From Enoplolaimus lenunculus (lineage: Eukaryota > Nematoda > Enoplea > Enoplida > Thoracostomopsidae): DNA of 64,000 nt. The stretch is from assembly GCA_030248215.1 (NCBI GenBank), contig JASANG010002960.1, positions 1-64,000 of the forward strand, written 5' to 3'. A model generated the notes under the pieces. The model did no database searches and had not been told where the DNA came from. It worked only from the letters and a program-made list of their open reading frames with translations. Numbering within the stretch: position 1 is the first letter of the stretch; the number at the start of each line of letters is the position of its first letter. The position numbers and the translations under genes are program-made. Of this stretch, positions 29,701 to 42,345 are shown one piece after another.

Positions 29701-32700
29701 GGATTTTATACAAACCGGGACTTTACTCATCTGAAACATGACCGACACCTTCAGCGAAACTTTGAGAGAAGGAGAAGATTAGCTACCTTCAACGACTTTC
29801 AAAGGAATAACCAACCGCGGGTGGACCCACCTTATCGGGAGGTTACTTCGTCGCTACAGGATAGTTCTTGGGTAAGCAGGCCCAAGCAATTTTTTAGGGC
29901 AAACTGTAGGAGGGATTTTGACGCTAATAGTTCCTGGAACCCTATCACCACTCACCAAACCAGAGGTGTGAGCCCAAAACCTTGGGGAGTTTTGAATATA
30001 AATCAATTTAACAGAACATTCCAGACACAAAGTTACAAGCACAATGTCGACACTGGGGTTGCCCCTATCACAGAAACTGTGAATGATCCTAACGATGATA
30101 CCAGTCGTTGCATACTCAGAGGGCAAAATAAATCTCTGACTCAAATCTCAAAAGTAGGCAGAGATAATGCTAATGTGGCGAATGTCCCTTCGGTTCGTTC
30201 AATTATACGCGAAGGTATGGCTCACTCGACAAATGATTCTCTGAACCAGGCCGGATTAAGGTGGTGAGAGGCCCGGGGCCGATATGACCAGGAGGCCTGG
30301 GCCCGTATGACTAGGAAGCCCGGGCCCATATGACTAGCAGACCTTTTTATTAACCATAATTATTTTATGCACCAGAGCTTAAAGTGATAACATTTATGGC
30401 CCAGGGACTATTCTAGATTCGCCCTTAGAGAAGTCACTTACGATTCCACCAAAGTCTAGAAACATTTTGAAGTCCAAAAATGGACGGTGCGGGTCCCGTT
30501 TTCTTTCTTTTTCTTACTTTTTTGACCATCTTATTTTTCAAAAATTTCTTAAGGTGGCGCTGAATCCACGATTCAATCGAGTCCGAATCCATTGCTAATT
30601 TGCCGAATCTGAATCCGAAGTTTGAATGTTGCGAATTTCAGATATATCTACACTTTCTTTCAAAAAATCAATGTTTAAACGTTGGTATATTTTCGAGCTC
30701 GACCTCAGTTCTGAGATTTGTGAGCACAATAAAAATATTGAATACAGATAACAATTTACTTGAATTTTATCGTTTATAAATAAAAAAGCATATTGTCAAA
30801 CCCTTTTGCATTCGGCTTTTTGATTCGGGTTTTTCAGAAGCGAAACCGTATCCGAATCTGAACCGCAAATTTTTCCCGAATTCGAACCTTGGTTACCACC
30901 CTGGTGTCAATTGTCATCTACTGCGGTGATCATAGGATGCAGAAATGTTGCCTGCAACAGGCTATCACTCTCACGTGGTTAGATTCAGCACACAATAGGT
31001 TTTGAAACTTTAATAAACTATTTCAAAAATAGAAAGTATTAAGTACAAACATACGCGCCAAATGCCAATGTCCTTCAGACGTACTGCTTTTTTGCATATA
31101 TTTCTACTGTTACTGTTGCTCTCTGGGCTATTATAAAAATGCTTGATAATTATATAAATTCGAATAATGACCGGACGGCGGTCAATGACCGGCCGGCTAG
31201 CCGGCCAGTAGAAAAAGTGGTAATTGCACAACACTGTTTAGTTCCGAAACTTGTGGCAATGTAGTCCAGCTGTGATCCCGCAGGTCGGATTCCTGCCGGT
31301 TAGATGTTGTCTGTCTGTTTAAAAAAGCAGTCTAAATTAGTCCAGTAATGCGAATAAGGATTGTCAATGCAAGGGCAGTCTAGGTCGGAAAGCGAAGGTT
31401 ATGGCCTTGAATACAGCTAATCTGACTACGCAACTTTCCATCGTACTAACATAAGTTTGGGATCACAAATCATAGGTGGCATAGGCTTTGGCTGCCCTGT
31501 CCCAACCATGTAGAAACTAGAAAATAAGATAAATCTGAAGAACTTTCTCAACCTTTGGAAAAATATTTTGTACACTCTTGCATAATAACCCTGCGGAAGA
31601 ACGCTATCAGTACTCCCCAAAAATCCCGTAGTGGCACGACCGACGTTCAAAGAGCGCTCCCCCAATGAAATATTTCATCACCTGTATAACTTAGTGGTTC
31701 GCAAAAAAAATTTTTTTTGGCTAGTGATCAATTAAAACCTATGGTCGGTGTTTGGTTGGTGGGAGGCCCCGTTTTGGTGGGAGGCCCGGGCCCCCCTTTA
31801 ATCCGGCGCTGCTCCGAACCGATTCTCAAAAGTAGGCAGAGATGACGATTGTGTGAGCGACAACTCTATCTGTCAAAATTTAGGTGTCTGTCTGTATTCA
31901 TAGTATAAGCCCTACCGTACATTTAGAGCAGGTCACGAATGAGGCAACGGCTGAATCTAATATAGGACTGCTCAAGGCTAATAAAGTTTTTTACTCATCG
32001 GGCAAAGTAACTGAGCAGGGAATCGAGACTTTGACTGCAACCTCCAAAACAGCGTCAGAGTGCTATATACTAAACGACACTCATGACCAGGGCACCGTGG
32101 TGTCCTCATCTTGGACTTACACTAAACGCGGCACATGGACCGCTGATCGTACATGCGGTAAAAAACCAATTCTGACGCCTTGCGAGTGCACGGGTCTTTC
32201 TGACAGCTCCCGGGACCCTGCTGTAGGATCGCGACATATACTTCAGGGGTTCGGAAGGCGGGAAAGTGACAATGTACGGACAGGGCTAATCGGTAAACGG
32301 GATATAAACCATACCAATCTAAGTACCCTAACTACAGAATTGTGCTTAACGGTGTCTCGGGAAAAGTCGCGTCCCCCTGGCACTACTTGGTTGAATCCTG
32401 TTTTCCGACACCCCAATTGAGTGCATGTAGTTCACTGAGCAATGTGGTGATTGGAAAGGAGCAATCCCTTGACCACCTTTCACTCAATTCGGCCCCACTC
32501 GGAAGCGCTAACAAGTTTTGTTCTGAGCAGTGAAGAAAATCTCTCTAACAGGATGTAGCCGCTTCTGAGGTCGCATCAACCCATAAATTTAGCTTACCGT
32601 TTTTTAAAAGATGCGATTTTGAATTTTGGGAAACTTGTAAAAACTCCAATAAGGCGAAGCTTAACCCACCCTTCGGCTGTGACGGCTCCAATTACTTCGG

Positions 32701-35075
32701 CAATAAGACCGCGGCGAAGTGCTTCGGCAGTCAGACCGTTGTTAATAGCGACCGCTGGGCAGGGTTAACACCGGTAGAGTCGTATAATGTTGATTATAAT
32801 AGTAGTAGTATTTTGGCTGCACTGGGGAAAACCGGACGTAGAAAACGTGCCGCGTTAGTACGAGTGAGCCCGCATTTTAATAGGTATGGAGTGAGAAATT
32901 TACGCGTAATCATGACGTTTGGATCGATCCAAACCTCTAAAGTAGCGGAATTTAACAAAACTGGCCATGGCTGTAAGTCGGAATTTTTACACGAATCGGG
33001 AACTGAGGAGTTGAATTCTGACCTTACCGTTTCCTCGGGTTTAGTTGCTTCTCAGAGTTGGTCAGGATCGGACGAGCCGCGGCTAAGCGTTAAAGCTTCG
33101 AAGCAAATTAGAATAAAAAATAAAATTTACAAAAAAAACAAAACAAAAAAAAACTTATTTTTGTAATTGGTATCCAATATGCCGTATTGTATATTGTCCG
33201 TTGTTTCTGCCTGTTTTACTCATTTATTGTCCGACATGTATGAATGAAAAAGAAAGTAAAAAAACTCAACAGAAAAATAAACAAAAAAAACAAAAGAAGA
33301 ACATAAAAACAAATAAAAAACAAAATAAAACAATAGAAGCTCATGCATTAACAAAATTTTTGGCCTATCGGCATCATATATGCCGTATTATGGTATTTCT
33401 CTCATTGATGTTCGGTATGTCAAGGTATGTCTACGTTGTATATTTGTAAATGTGTTATTTGATTTGCCTTAATTCGACCCAAATTTATAGTTAGATGCCA
33501 AGATCCCCTCGAACAAAACAACTCAAAGGCAAAAACACTAACTGCAGGCAGTGAACGACAAATGCGACAATAATGCAACTATTGCAACGGCACTAGATAG
33601 TCGACCAGTAACAATAACACCTAAAATGATTTGCTGATAGAAGTACCGTCAACAAATGACAGAAGCATACATAAACAATGTTTCACGGCAATATAAACGT
33701 TTAAGGCAGTGAGGGTGGCGGCTAGTCTGGCGTTTGCGGTGGGACCAGCTATGGGGACATAAATGGCAGATGCTCAGCACATGCAGGGGCAAGAGAAAGC
33801 AACTGTTATCAACTGCGGTAACAACTGCGGCAATTTCAACAGCCACAGAGCACAACACGTCAGCAGTTAACATCAACAGCGATAACTACATTGGTCACTG
33901 TCTGTAAATGAAATCTATCGGATTTATGGGCTCCGCATACAATAACTATCGTGGGACAATAATTTAGCCACAATCGAGCCTTACAACTGTGTACACATAG
34001 TTAAATTAGCTAAATAACGTGGTCTTAAAATTCACCACAACATTGAACATTGCGGTATATTATTGTTCATCAATCCGTTGCTTCAACTGGAAGTAATTGT
34101 GGCTGTTCATCAGTTGCATAAGTTGCGGTGCTTTGTATCTGAAGTGCGGTTTTTATTCTGCGTGCTGCGTTACTATTGGCGATGCGGTTGCCAAAATATA
34201 GGCTGATTTATTGTTCTGCCAATTTAATTATAGCAAAAGTGTAGTGATAAATCGCTTAGGGTACAAGGGTTGACACAAACTACCAAAATTAAAATTCTAA
34301 GAGAAGGTGTTGTTTTTGGTAAAGTTGTACTGTTGTATTTGGTAATTTAATATTTTGGTAAATTTCTAGCAAATCCTGATAAATTCCTAAAAACGGTGTA
34401 ACGAGGTTGTACAGAATTGTTAGCGCGAAATAGTAAATCGTACTCGTAAACTTACACAAAAAAAAGTTTTGAGGTGTAAACCAAATGCTGAATTTCGATG
34501 ACAACGCAAAATGATACACGGTAAGCGCCTATACGTAATTCAAGTTAAGCTTATGTTGGTTCGATGATTTTCACAGTTAAGAAATTTGGTGTATCTGCAT
34601 TTATTGTCACATTTGTGCTGATTCAGGGATTTTCACAATTATGGAATTTGATGTATTTTGCTACTAATATTTGAATTGCATGTGGACGTTATTTTTTGCA
34701 TGAATCATTGGATTTTATCTTTACAACATGCAAGCTGCTCTACCAAATATGTCTCAGAACCATAAATATAGGAAACAAGTTTCAGAGAGCACAATAGCTT
34801 GAAGTATATGGGTTAACACGAACCGTCCAAATAAAAATTCTATGAGGTGTCAGGGACACAATTTTTCTAGTGATAATTAGCTCTGTTTTTGGAAAATGAG
34901 ATTAGCATGTTTATTTCACGGCACTACGGTATTTGAATCGCCAGAAACAATCAAATGGATATAGGCAGGCTCGTGTTCAGGGGCCAGGCTTATTTTCTCT
35001 TCTAAAGTTATCATTATCGTTCCACTAGCTTATGTTTTTGGACCATTACTTGTGTGTTTGCTGTTTTCTTTTTTA

Positions 35076-35127
<52 letters not shown>

Positions 35128-38100
35128 CATTTTTGGTACGGATCCTATTTATCCATGGTGTTTATTGTTTTCGATACTATGTAGATTGCACCTTTATTTT
35201 GTCATGCACATTTTGTTGCTTGTTGAGATGTATAGGATTCCAACCTAGCATTCTGTCAAACTCCCTACTTATCATTTTGTTGCAACTACTAATTTGTTCA
35301 CTAGGTACAGACTAGAACATGACTAGAAGTTGAGCAGATACCACAGTAATGCTGACTAGATATTATTTGAATTTTGAGAATTGCACAATGCGAATCGTTT
35401 CACTTGAAATTGCTGAAATTTTCTTCCGTTAGATTCAACCTCTAGATCTCTTTCGCAAACACAGACAATACACGCTTTTGAACTGACACTTCGGCTAAAT
35501 TCTATTGTATGCATTGTTAATGATTAATGAGTTTTACACAGCAAACGAAAGTGTGTTTTCGAAATTTTCGATGTAACTGCAGATTTGTGACCCCTAAAGG
35601 AATTTAAATTCAAAATAAGACTTGATTGTTTTGCAGTACAACAGAGGGAATTTGAATCTTATTGGTGGAGGGGTCCATTTTCGGGTGTTTGTTGAAGAAT
35701 TTGGTTTAATGAAATTTCCAAGAGCAAGTTTTGGCGGGAGTTATACAATTATTGAATAGATAGACGAGGTCGCAAAGGAATGTGCATTAAAAGGAAACTT
35801 TTGGAAACTTCAAGACTGAGCAGCAGGGCCGGGTTTGAATCAAATTAGTCGAGGCTAGTAACTTTGAGGGGTTTGAAGGTGGAGCTCGGTCGGTGTTGTT
35901 GCAAAAGGGAGCTTATTTTGAGTTTCTTAGTGTGAACGCGTGTAAAAAAAGTTCATCGTGTGATTTTCGGACAGCAGATGCAATTCTCTTTTTAACGCCC
36001 AGCCCTAAAAGCTAGTACAATTTAATTCGGCTTGTTGACTAAGATTACTACTTCAAACTCGGTCCGCAAACCAGTGGTTAATGAGTTAGGGACGTCTGAA
36101 ATCTTGGAATTTAGTGTACACACGCCTTATTGGACTGTCTCCCGAAAAATGCTATTTTCATTTTTTCGGATTTCGGTTTCTAAAATGGTCCCATTAGATT
36201 CAGCCCATCGAGGTGATCAAGAAAAATACCCACAACCTTACTTTTTGACTAATACTTGAAAATGTATGGACCTTTAAAGTTTCGGAATTTAGTGTGTAAA
36301 CATTTACGGATCCCGGTCCTAAAAATGCTATTTTCACTTTTCCGGGATTTGGCCTCAAAATTAGTACCATTCGATTCAGCTCGACGAGGTGATACAGAAA
36401 ACCACCCCAAACCTGGTCCGCAAACCAACGGTTCAAGAATTATGGCTGGTTTAAGGTCGTCCTGTTTTATACGCACACACGTTACGGATCAGATTCTCCA
36501 AAAATGCGATTTTCACTTTTTCGGGGTATGGTGGTAAATTTGGTACCATTCGATAGCACATACTGCGCTGACTAATAAAACCACCACAAACATGTGACGC
36601 AAGCCAATACTTAAGCAGTTATGGTTTGTTCAAGTTTTTAGAGATCTACATGTATATATGTTAAAGGACGGATTTTGTAGAATTGCAGTTTTGACTTTTT
36701 CGAGAGATGACACGGAGAAATGAGACAGCTGGTCTTGTCGCACCCTCGATGGCCCGGAAAACTATTCAGTAGGTGGCTCAGAAACCAGTATTTGAACTGC
36801 TATGACTGCCTAGACATTTTCGAGAGCATTGGTTTAATGGCCCCGTAGTATTAGCCCTGACGTATGAGTTGGTACTAATCGGTATACAGGCACCTGGAAT
36901 TTGGAATAACCAACTCACCTGACGTATACCAAGCGTAGGAAGGGACGGTTGCAATGTTTAATTTCGTAGTCTTTAGTCCACTTTGGTCCGACCATCAGGG
37001 CTCAGGGCCCCAAGGTATAATCCGGGTGCTAGTTTCGCACTAGCTTTTGTTTTAATGAATTTGGCCAGAAGCACTAAGATAGACGGGGTCCATTGCAAGT
37101 TATGTTGTTATCTGTTATAAGGTGAATGATTTAATCTTGCTATTTGATTGCACATGAATTTATATTCCTTGTTATGCTTTTTCTTTCGTATCCCTGTTTT
37201 ATCATTTGTGGTCTATTTTTACCGCGCTTAACAACCCCCTTTGCAACCCATTTAGGCGCACCACGTACACTTTCAATGAAGGATAGTATTAACCAACACT
37301 ATAGAGTACGTTAAGCAGGGGTAAAATAGTATGAAGCCGCACCTGTGTGCCACCGACTTTGATCAAAATCTAGTTATTGAGTGGCCTCTGGTGAGAGACC
37401 TCCGCGGGTAACACCGTTCTAGTGTCCCCGCACCCGTTCCGCGTCAAAAACCGAGTGCAACCCCTTATTTGGACGTTACGCGTCAAAATCACTCTCGAGA
37501 TACAACAGCCAATCATATGCTTTTTGAGAGAATTTGAATGCTCAAATTTCATTGGACTAGAAAGTCTTAGTTTCTTTACCCAATGGTGTTGCTGCAGCAT
37601 TCCTGTTTCTTAATTTCTGATTGGTTGTGGTTGACTGCGAATTAGATAAGGGCCACGCGTGGGTATAAAAGCGCACTGCACGGGCTGTGCAGTCAGTTCA
37701 GTCTTAAATTTTTCGGTTTTCGAAGTCGCGTGCTCGAGCCGCGACAGCAAACCGAGCTCACTACACGCAGTGGCGACATAGCGTGTACGTGAGTCTCGGG
37801 GCGCTATTCGACAGGGGATAAGGGGGTATGTAAGTGTGTAAGGGGGGACTATGTCAAAACGGGGGCCCAGTTAGGACTGTCTCAGTTTCACGAAGAGGGT
37901 GTTGGGTGTTGAATTATTTTTGGTTCAAAGTTTGCCTATCGTTACTGACAACGTGGGTACAAGGTTTTTTCGTGAAAATTCTAAGGGGGAACAAACTTAG
38001 AGGCATCGTGAAACTGCCATTGATGCAAAATCATAGAACAATGCCAGCTCAAAAGGAGCAACTAAAAGTTTTCTGTATCCTTAGGATACTCACTTGTATT

Positions 38101-41100
38101 CAGGGTATTGGTTGTCAAGGATGGCAGGCAGGCCAAAGCTGCCTCGTGCTAAGCACCAGGATTTGTTTGACAAAATGGCTAAGCGCCTAGCCATCGGAGA
38201 AAATTTTAGTATACCCCGTGACATGAGAAGGTTCTGACCAGGCCCCAGGGATTCTGTTAAACTAGAACCTGCATACGCGCTTGACAACCGAAACACTGAA
38301 TGCACAGCCCGCGCACCTGGCGTAGTATGAATAAAATCATTAGGCATTTAAGAAACGGCAGCAGCAAACGGCGACCCTTTAAAAATCCTTATAAGATCCT
38401 TCCCTTTCCCTTTTGGTGGTCTCTATGTGCGGCTTTCAGAATTGTACATAGAAATTTAGGCGAGTTTGACACATCTAGCTCCTTTGGTTAGAGATTCCCG
38501 CATAGACTGAGCCTGCTGACAGAACGACTGCTAAGTTCGCTGACCTTACCCGTACGGTTAAACTCGCCCATGATGTAGAATCAAATCATGAGAACGGAAC
38601 AATGCTTAAACCCCAACCCGTTTGGTAAGGTGGCTAGTCCACGTTCAGGTATCTATGGGTACGAAGTTAAGTTTGATAACCCTAAGTAAATCAGAACTTT
38701 GTTTCCTTTCAGCAATTATTTCGTAAACTAACTTAGCTATAAAGCTAATAACTCTCGACAAGGAACTTAGTCTGAACTCAAAATTCTGCTTAAGGTATAA
38801 CCCTGCTACTTGCATTGTTGTATTTTTACTGTATATATTGTATAAATTTATGATAAACCAAAACTTCAGACTGAGTTATTAGTGAACCATGAGCGGTTTG
38901 AATTTTCAATTCCTGGCCTTGAGCCACGGCTAACCATAAAATTTTAGTCAAAGACAAAAAGCTCAAGCAGAATAATTTTCCCTAGATCACAACGAAATTT
39001 TTCGTTCAGAATAGCGACGCTTGTTCGAACTAGCGTCGCTTTAGTAAAATTAAAGGCTTGGACCGATTCGCCTGTAAAAAGGTCTCTGACCGTATGGCTA
39101 AATTTTGCAGGATCGACTATCAACCCTCACAAAGGATACAACGACCCCTAACACTCATTTTGAAGACCTGATCGCTACTGAACTCGACAATCAGAGTTTA
39201 TTCGGGAGACATAGCACAAAACTAGCAGTCACAAATAACAAACAAAAAAACTCAATTGTTGCTGGTGCGAAACAACAACACATACAGGTGTTCTAAGGAA
39301 GCTTAGGCGTAAGACGATATCGGGATTTTGTGACTCTCAAAACCTGATATCACGCCAGGGGGACCGTCATCCTCTAGACAAGTAGCTTAATTTGACAGAT
39401 CCACGGACTCGAACACCCGTGAGAGTATCATCTCGGATTCGTCCGCAGGGATACTCGTTGATCGTACCCGTAACAAAATTGGAAAATACAGAAATATTGC
39501 AGCTTAAATGCGAAAAATTTGCACAATTTGTAACCTCAACATTCACTGGTTTGAAAATTACAGAACGTACCAACACTTGGCAATAGATGCTACACACATT
39601 GGAGAATAAAGGTTTAACTTTCTAAACATAGCAAACTGTCGCAGTTGTCGAAACTCAGTCTCTGTTGTCAAATAAGAACCAATCAAATGCGAAAAATGTG
39701 CCGACTTTCTAAACTCATCATTGGACACGTAAAGCCAAATTTAAGGATAATTGGAATGAACGAGCCACTCAGCTCTCAGTTTACGACCCATGCTAACACA
39801 TGTAGTAGTTCAAACAAACGAGCTTACCTCTTCGACAGTTGTATTGTACCGAGCAATGTCTTGGCATGGAGTTTTCATTTCGAATTCGCGGACACAATTG
39901 AGCAGATTTTCTGAAAATAGCGAAAAGTTTTTAAAAACATCCGTCGAAAATTTTTCATTTAATCAAATCCAGCTAAAATTCAGAACGATGTGAAATGTAC
40001 AACCAAATAATAATATTGAGGGCAACAAAACCTTTGCTTGGGCTTGCAAAGAAGTCTGTGTCGAGAGAGGTACGCTGTAATCCGCCATAGCTACGGCCTG
40101 GGGTCAAATCCTAAGCTTATTAGACCTTAGCGTCAGGATGAGTCTAAGACCAAGTAGCCTAAAAATAACCGTAATAATTACGGTAAAATTTAAAGCCTTT
40201 AGTGACATTTAATTAAAAGTAATGGGGTTTCAAATAGCTATGAGTACTGCTATGATTTCTAAAAATGACACTTGAAAACTGTACTCAGGAACCGTATTCT
40301 CAACTGTCTGTAGCACCTATCATCAGTTTGTATTTCGTTTTCAAATTAGCGAACCGCAACAGCTGTGGATCTGAAATTTGCTTACGTACAAGACACTAAT
40401 CAAGTGCGAAAAATGTGCTAACTTTCGAGCATCATCATTCACTGGTCCAAAACTTACGAGATCTATCATCAATAGATGATAGAGGCGACAAAGCGTTAAG
40501 GATTATCGGCGCCGAACCAACTGTTATCTTACCATTTGTCAATTTTCAATCAATCTTATAATTTTTCCATTTCCAATCTTTTTTTATCATTTTTAAATTT
40601 TTAATCTGTTTTACCATTTTTCAATTTTTAATCTTTTTTACCATTTTCAATTTTTAATCTTTCATACATATTTTTAATTTCCAAATGTTCTTATCGTTTT
40701 TTCAATTTTCAATCTTTATTCCATTTTTCCGTTTTCTATATTTGTTATCGTTTTTCAATATTAACTGTTTCTTAGCGTTTTTGAACGTTCAAGCTTTCTT
40801 ACCATTTTTCAATTTTCAATCTTACCATTTTTAAGTTTTCCTTCTTTTTTATTATTTTTAATTTTCAATCTGTTCTACCACTTTTTAATTCTGAATCTTT
40901 CTTACCAGTTTCGAATTTTCCATCCTTCATTGCCATTTTTCAATTTTCAATGTTTCTCATCGTTTTTCAATTTTCATTTCTTTACATTTTTCAATCTTTA
41001 AATATTTTTTACTATTTTTTAAATTTTCAACCATTCTTATCATTTATCGCTGATCTCAGTCTTACCGTTTCCAATTTTCGCTTTACAAATACCGCATGAC

Positions 41101-41279
41101 GCGCGACATTGCGTCCTTGCGGTTCGGCCTTGATCTGTTTTAAGCTTGCACGCATGCCGAAACCTGGGACATAACAGCGAGTTATCGTAACAATCGGCCG
41201 ACGGCTTTTGACTCGACGATATGCCAAATAAAACACCGAAGCAAATTAGTAAAATAATACAGTTCAACGTTTTGGCCAT
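26701..41279 (-). CDS. secreted ShKT and DB-like module protein (three exons seen, likely one gene)
   Basis: Exons on the - strand: 41279 to about 41050 (ATG; a GTAAGA donor lies after KIGN, phase 1), 39910-39828 (acceptor TATTTTCAG, donor GTAAGC, 27 codons) and 26948-26701 (acceptor TTGTTTTAG, donor GTAGGT, 82 codons). Phases agree (1, then 0). Exon 1 encodes a signal peptide (LNCIILLICFGVLFG) and a complete ShKT domain with six Cys in the spacing C-x6-C-x6-C-x13-C-x3-C-x2-C. Such domains are common in nematode secreted proteins and do not by themselves mean a toxin. Exon 2 has NLLNCVREF and TPCQDIARY. Exon 3 has SKCCEYERATVCKNICRGYY followed by two more Cys, resembling the nematode DB module. 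Exon 1 could instead read on to a stop at 41040, as a 79-aa single-domain protein. Linking exon 3 across about 13 kb of retroelement-filled intron is inference. The 3' end is not found; 25640-25730 holds a weak candidate. Confidence 0.5.
26970..27640. other. intronic or intergenic stretch with X fragment
   Basis: 27105-27195 is a family X end (GGCCCGAATAAGAGAGGG). 27189-27434 is open on the - strand but unrecognised and overlaps CCGGCTCCGG repeat sequence. Nothing else is seen. Confidence 0.4.
27645..28015. mobile_element. family E2 element
   Basis: CAGGGTTCAACCGGAGGTC to CCTCCGGTTGCACCCTCTG, inverted ends with CCGGCTCCGG-rich arms. 28041-28110 next to it is a family K end (GCTATACTTTTGATGACGTC) and 28137-28195 a family P end. 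Confidence 0.75.
28280..33470 (+). mobile_element. fossil LTR-type retroelement with gag-like ORF
   Basis: A 486-codon frame (28807-30267) has a Gag-like capsid region near its N-terminus, then a basic, Asn-rich region and a zinc knuckle of CX2CX4HX4C form near residues 218-231 (CYSCGKKGHYTKHC). This fits a retrotransposon Gag, most like Ty3/gypsy-type elements. Further low-complexity coding-like scraps extend to about 33.2 kb. No reverse transcriptase, integrase or clear pair of LTRs is seen, so the element is broken, with at least two large losses plus an hAT insertion. Moderately old: the gag-like frame is long, but the rest has decayed. Borders are approximate. Confidence 0.65.
30247..31811. 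mobile_element. nonautonomous hAT element, 1.57 kb, nested
   Basis: Ends CAGGCCGGATTAAGG and, on the other strand, CAGCGCCGGATTAAAGG. It is flanked by ctctgaac (30239-30246) and ctccgaac (31812-31819), an 8-bp duplication with one mismatch. No transposase is visible inside. A further broadly palindromic block rich in GAATCC and CGAATC lies at about 30540-30905, probably another nested piece. It interrupts the retroelement. Confidence 0.85.
33470..36000. other. AT-rich noncoding stretch, probably decayed repeat
   Basis: No gene signal. Two weakly similar blocks near 34260 and 34800 (GGGTTGACACAAACTACC and GGGTTAACACGAACCGTCC, each followed by an AAAATTCTA block) suggest old duplication. It lies in the proposed large intron of the ShKT/DB gene. 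Confidence 0.4.
35080..35127. repeat. (TTA)n microsatellite
   Basis: About 15 TTA units. The Leu-rich and Ile-rich open frames across it are artefacts of the repeat. Confidence 0.95.
36040..36720. repeat. degenerate tandem repeat, period about 178 bp, four units
   Basis: The block AATGCTATTTTCACTTTT recurs in altered form near 36148, 36326, 36504 and 36680. GGTCCGCAAACCA and ACCATTCGATTCAGC recur at the same spacing. Units are strongly diverged. Confidence 0.75.
36850..39300 (+). mobile_element. second retroelement relic with LTR-like promoter block
   Basis: 37660-37800 has a TATAAAAGCGCAC box, then CAGTCAGTTCAGTC about 30 bp later and CAGTGGCGACATAGCG, an arrangement like the promoter, start and leader of an LTR element. 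Downstream to 39300 are short coding-like scraps in several frames. Broken in many places; old. Whether it belongs to the 28.3-33.5 kb element is not decided. Family uncertain. Confidence 0.4.
39500..40490. mobile_element. family P fragments
   Basis: A half copy ends at 39605 (GATGCTACACACATTGGAGAAT). A fuller copy at 40290-40490 opens ATTCTCAACTGTCTGTAGCACC. They flank exon 2 of the ShKT/DB gene. Confidence 0.55.
40560..41035. repeat. degenerate about 30-bp minisatellite, TTTTCAATTTTCAATCTT-type
   Basis: About fifteen imperfect units of ACCATTTTTCAATTTTCAATC run up to the stop end of the ShKT exon on the other strand. No coding capacity. Confidence 0.85.
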
Positions 41280-41844
41280 TATTTGTAATAGGCGTATAAA
41301 CTATTTTGGCAAAGTAATCTTTACTGAAATAAAAGACCATTTGTTGAACCAAAATTAGCTTAAAACAACCCAAACCAAAAAACACTAGCGTTTTATGACG
41401 TCAGAATATTGATGACACGCGTTTCTTGGGTCACCCACTGCAAAAATTTACAGGAAACCTCATGGGCACCAAAAAATGAGGAAGGTGTAAGCAGCAACGT
41501 TGGCAGAGGGGACGCAGGGACGGCATGACGCTAGAATGCTTTTCAAGAAACCATTTTTGGTAGCTGAAAGAAATTTACTTCCGCGCAAAACACAAACTGC
41601 GTACAAACATATATGACGGTGTCGAAACAAGGCTGCAGGAGGTTTCGCCTGCTAGAAGGCTTGCTAAAAATTGGACGGAGAATGCGTCAAAATATTAGCC
41701 AGCTGACAAGCGAGGTTACAAATTTTCTAGGAGAGTCAAAATTTTTTAAAGGAATCGAGCTCCCTGTGGCTGCGGGCGCTCTGGCTATGCATCGGCTCTA
41801 AGTGAAATCCTCGCAACTATTTCTGTGTCAGCTTCTATTTGGGG

Positions 41845-42087
41845 CCCCTCTTATTATCCCCTCTTATTTGAGTCACTACAGTATAGCCTTGCATTATTGC
41901 TTAAGCATTTGATGCAAGACAAATAAACGTTTAAGTCAACGGATAATTGCAGCACTGGATATATATCAGTAAAACGAAGGGTGGCGGAGCGTGCTTAATG
42001 AATAACACTCTGTAAACCAATAACAGGGGGTGCACTATGGTGAGGCCAAATAAACATCAACCCCCTATTCGAATTACTACAGTTGTC
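41845..42087. mobile_element. family X element, short copy
   Basis: TCTTATTTGAGTCACTACAG at the left, then GACAAATAAACGTTTAAGTC and a TATTCGAATTACTACAG end; same core as the other X copies. Confidence 0.65.
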
Positions 42088-42259
42088 GAACTTTATTAAT
42101 GCTGTTATTATGTAGCGACGTAAGTAGTACGCTACTGACGCCGGGTGTAAGGGTTGCCGACACCCCTGAAACTAAGCTTGTCCCTTTGAGCTAAAAATGA
42201 GCACTAGACACCAGAGCGGAACTTTACAAACCAGAAAATATCACAAAAGTTTGGCGACC

Positions 42260-42345
42260 GTAAGACAGCCAATTTTTTACCCCGGGACAATACAAATCAT
42301 TACCCGCGGGTATACCCGCGACTGAAATTCTTTAACCGGCCGACG
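42260..42345. repeat. family G repeat
   Basis: TTACCCGCGGGTATACCCGC and neighbouring CGGG words. 42100-42260 and 42345-42700 show nothing else recognisable. Confidence 0.5.

Noticed and set aside
31884-33166. Several ORFs as separate host genes
   Set aside because: They lie in the fossil retroelement region and have no host-gene features; described only as parts of that element.
41613-41801. 62-codon ORF on the + strand
   Set aside because: Has an ATG and a mixed composition but no recognisable domain or supporting signal; left out as likely chance.
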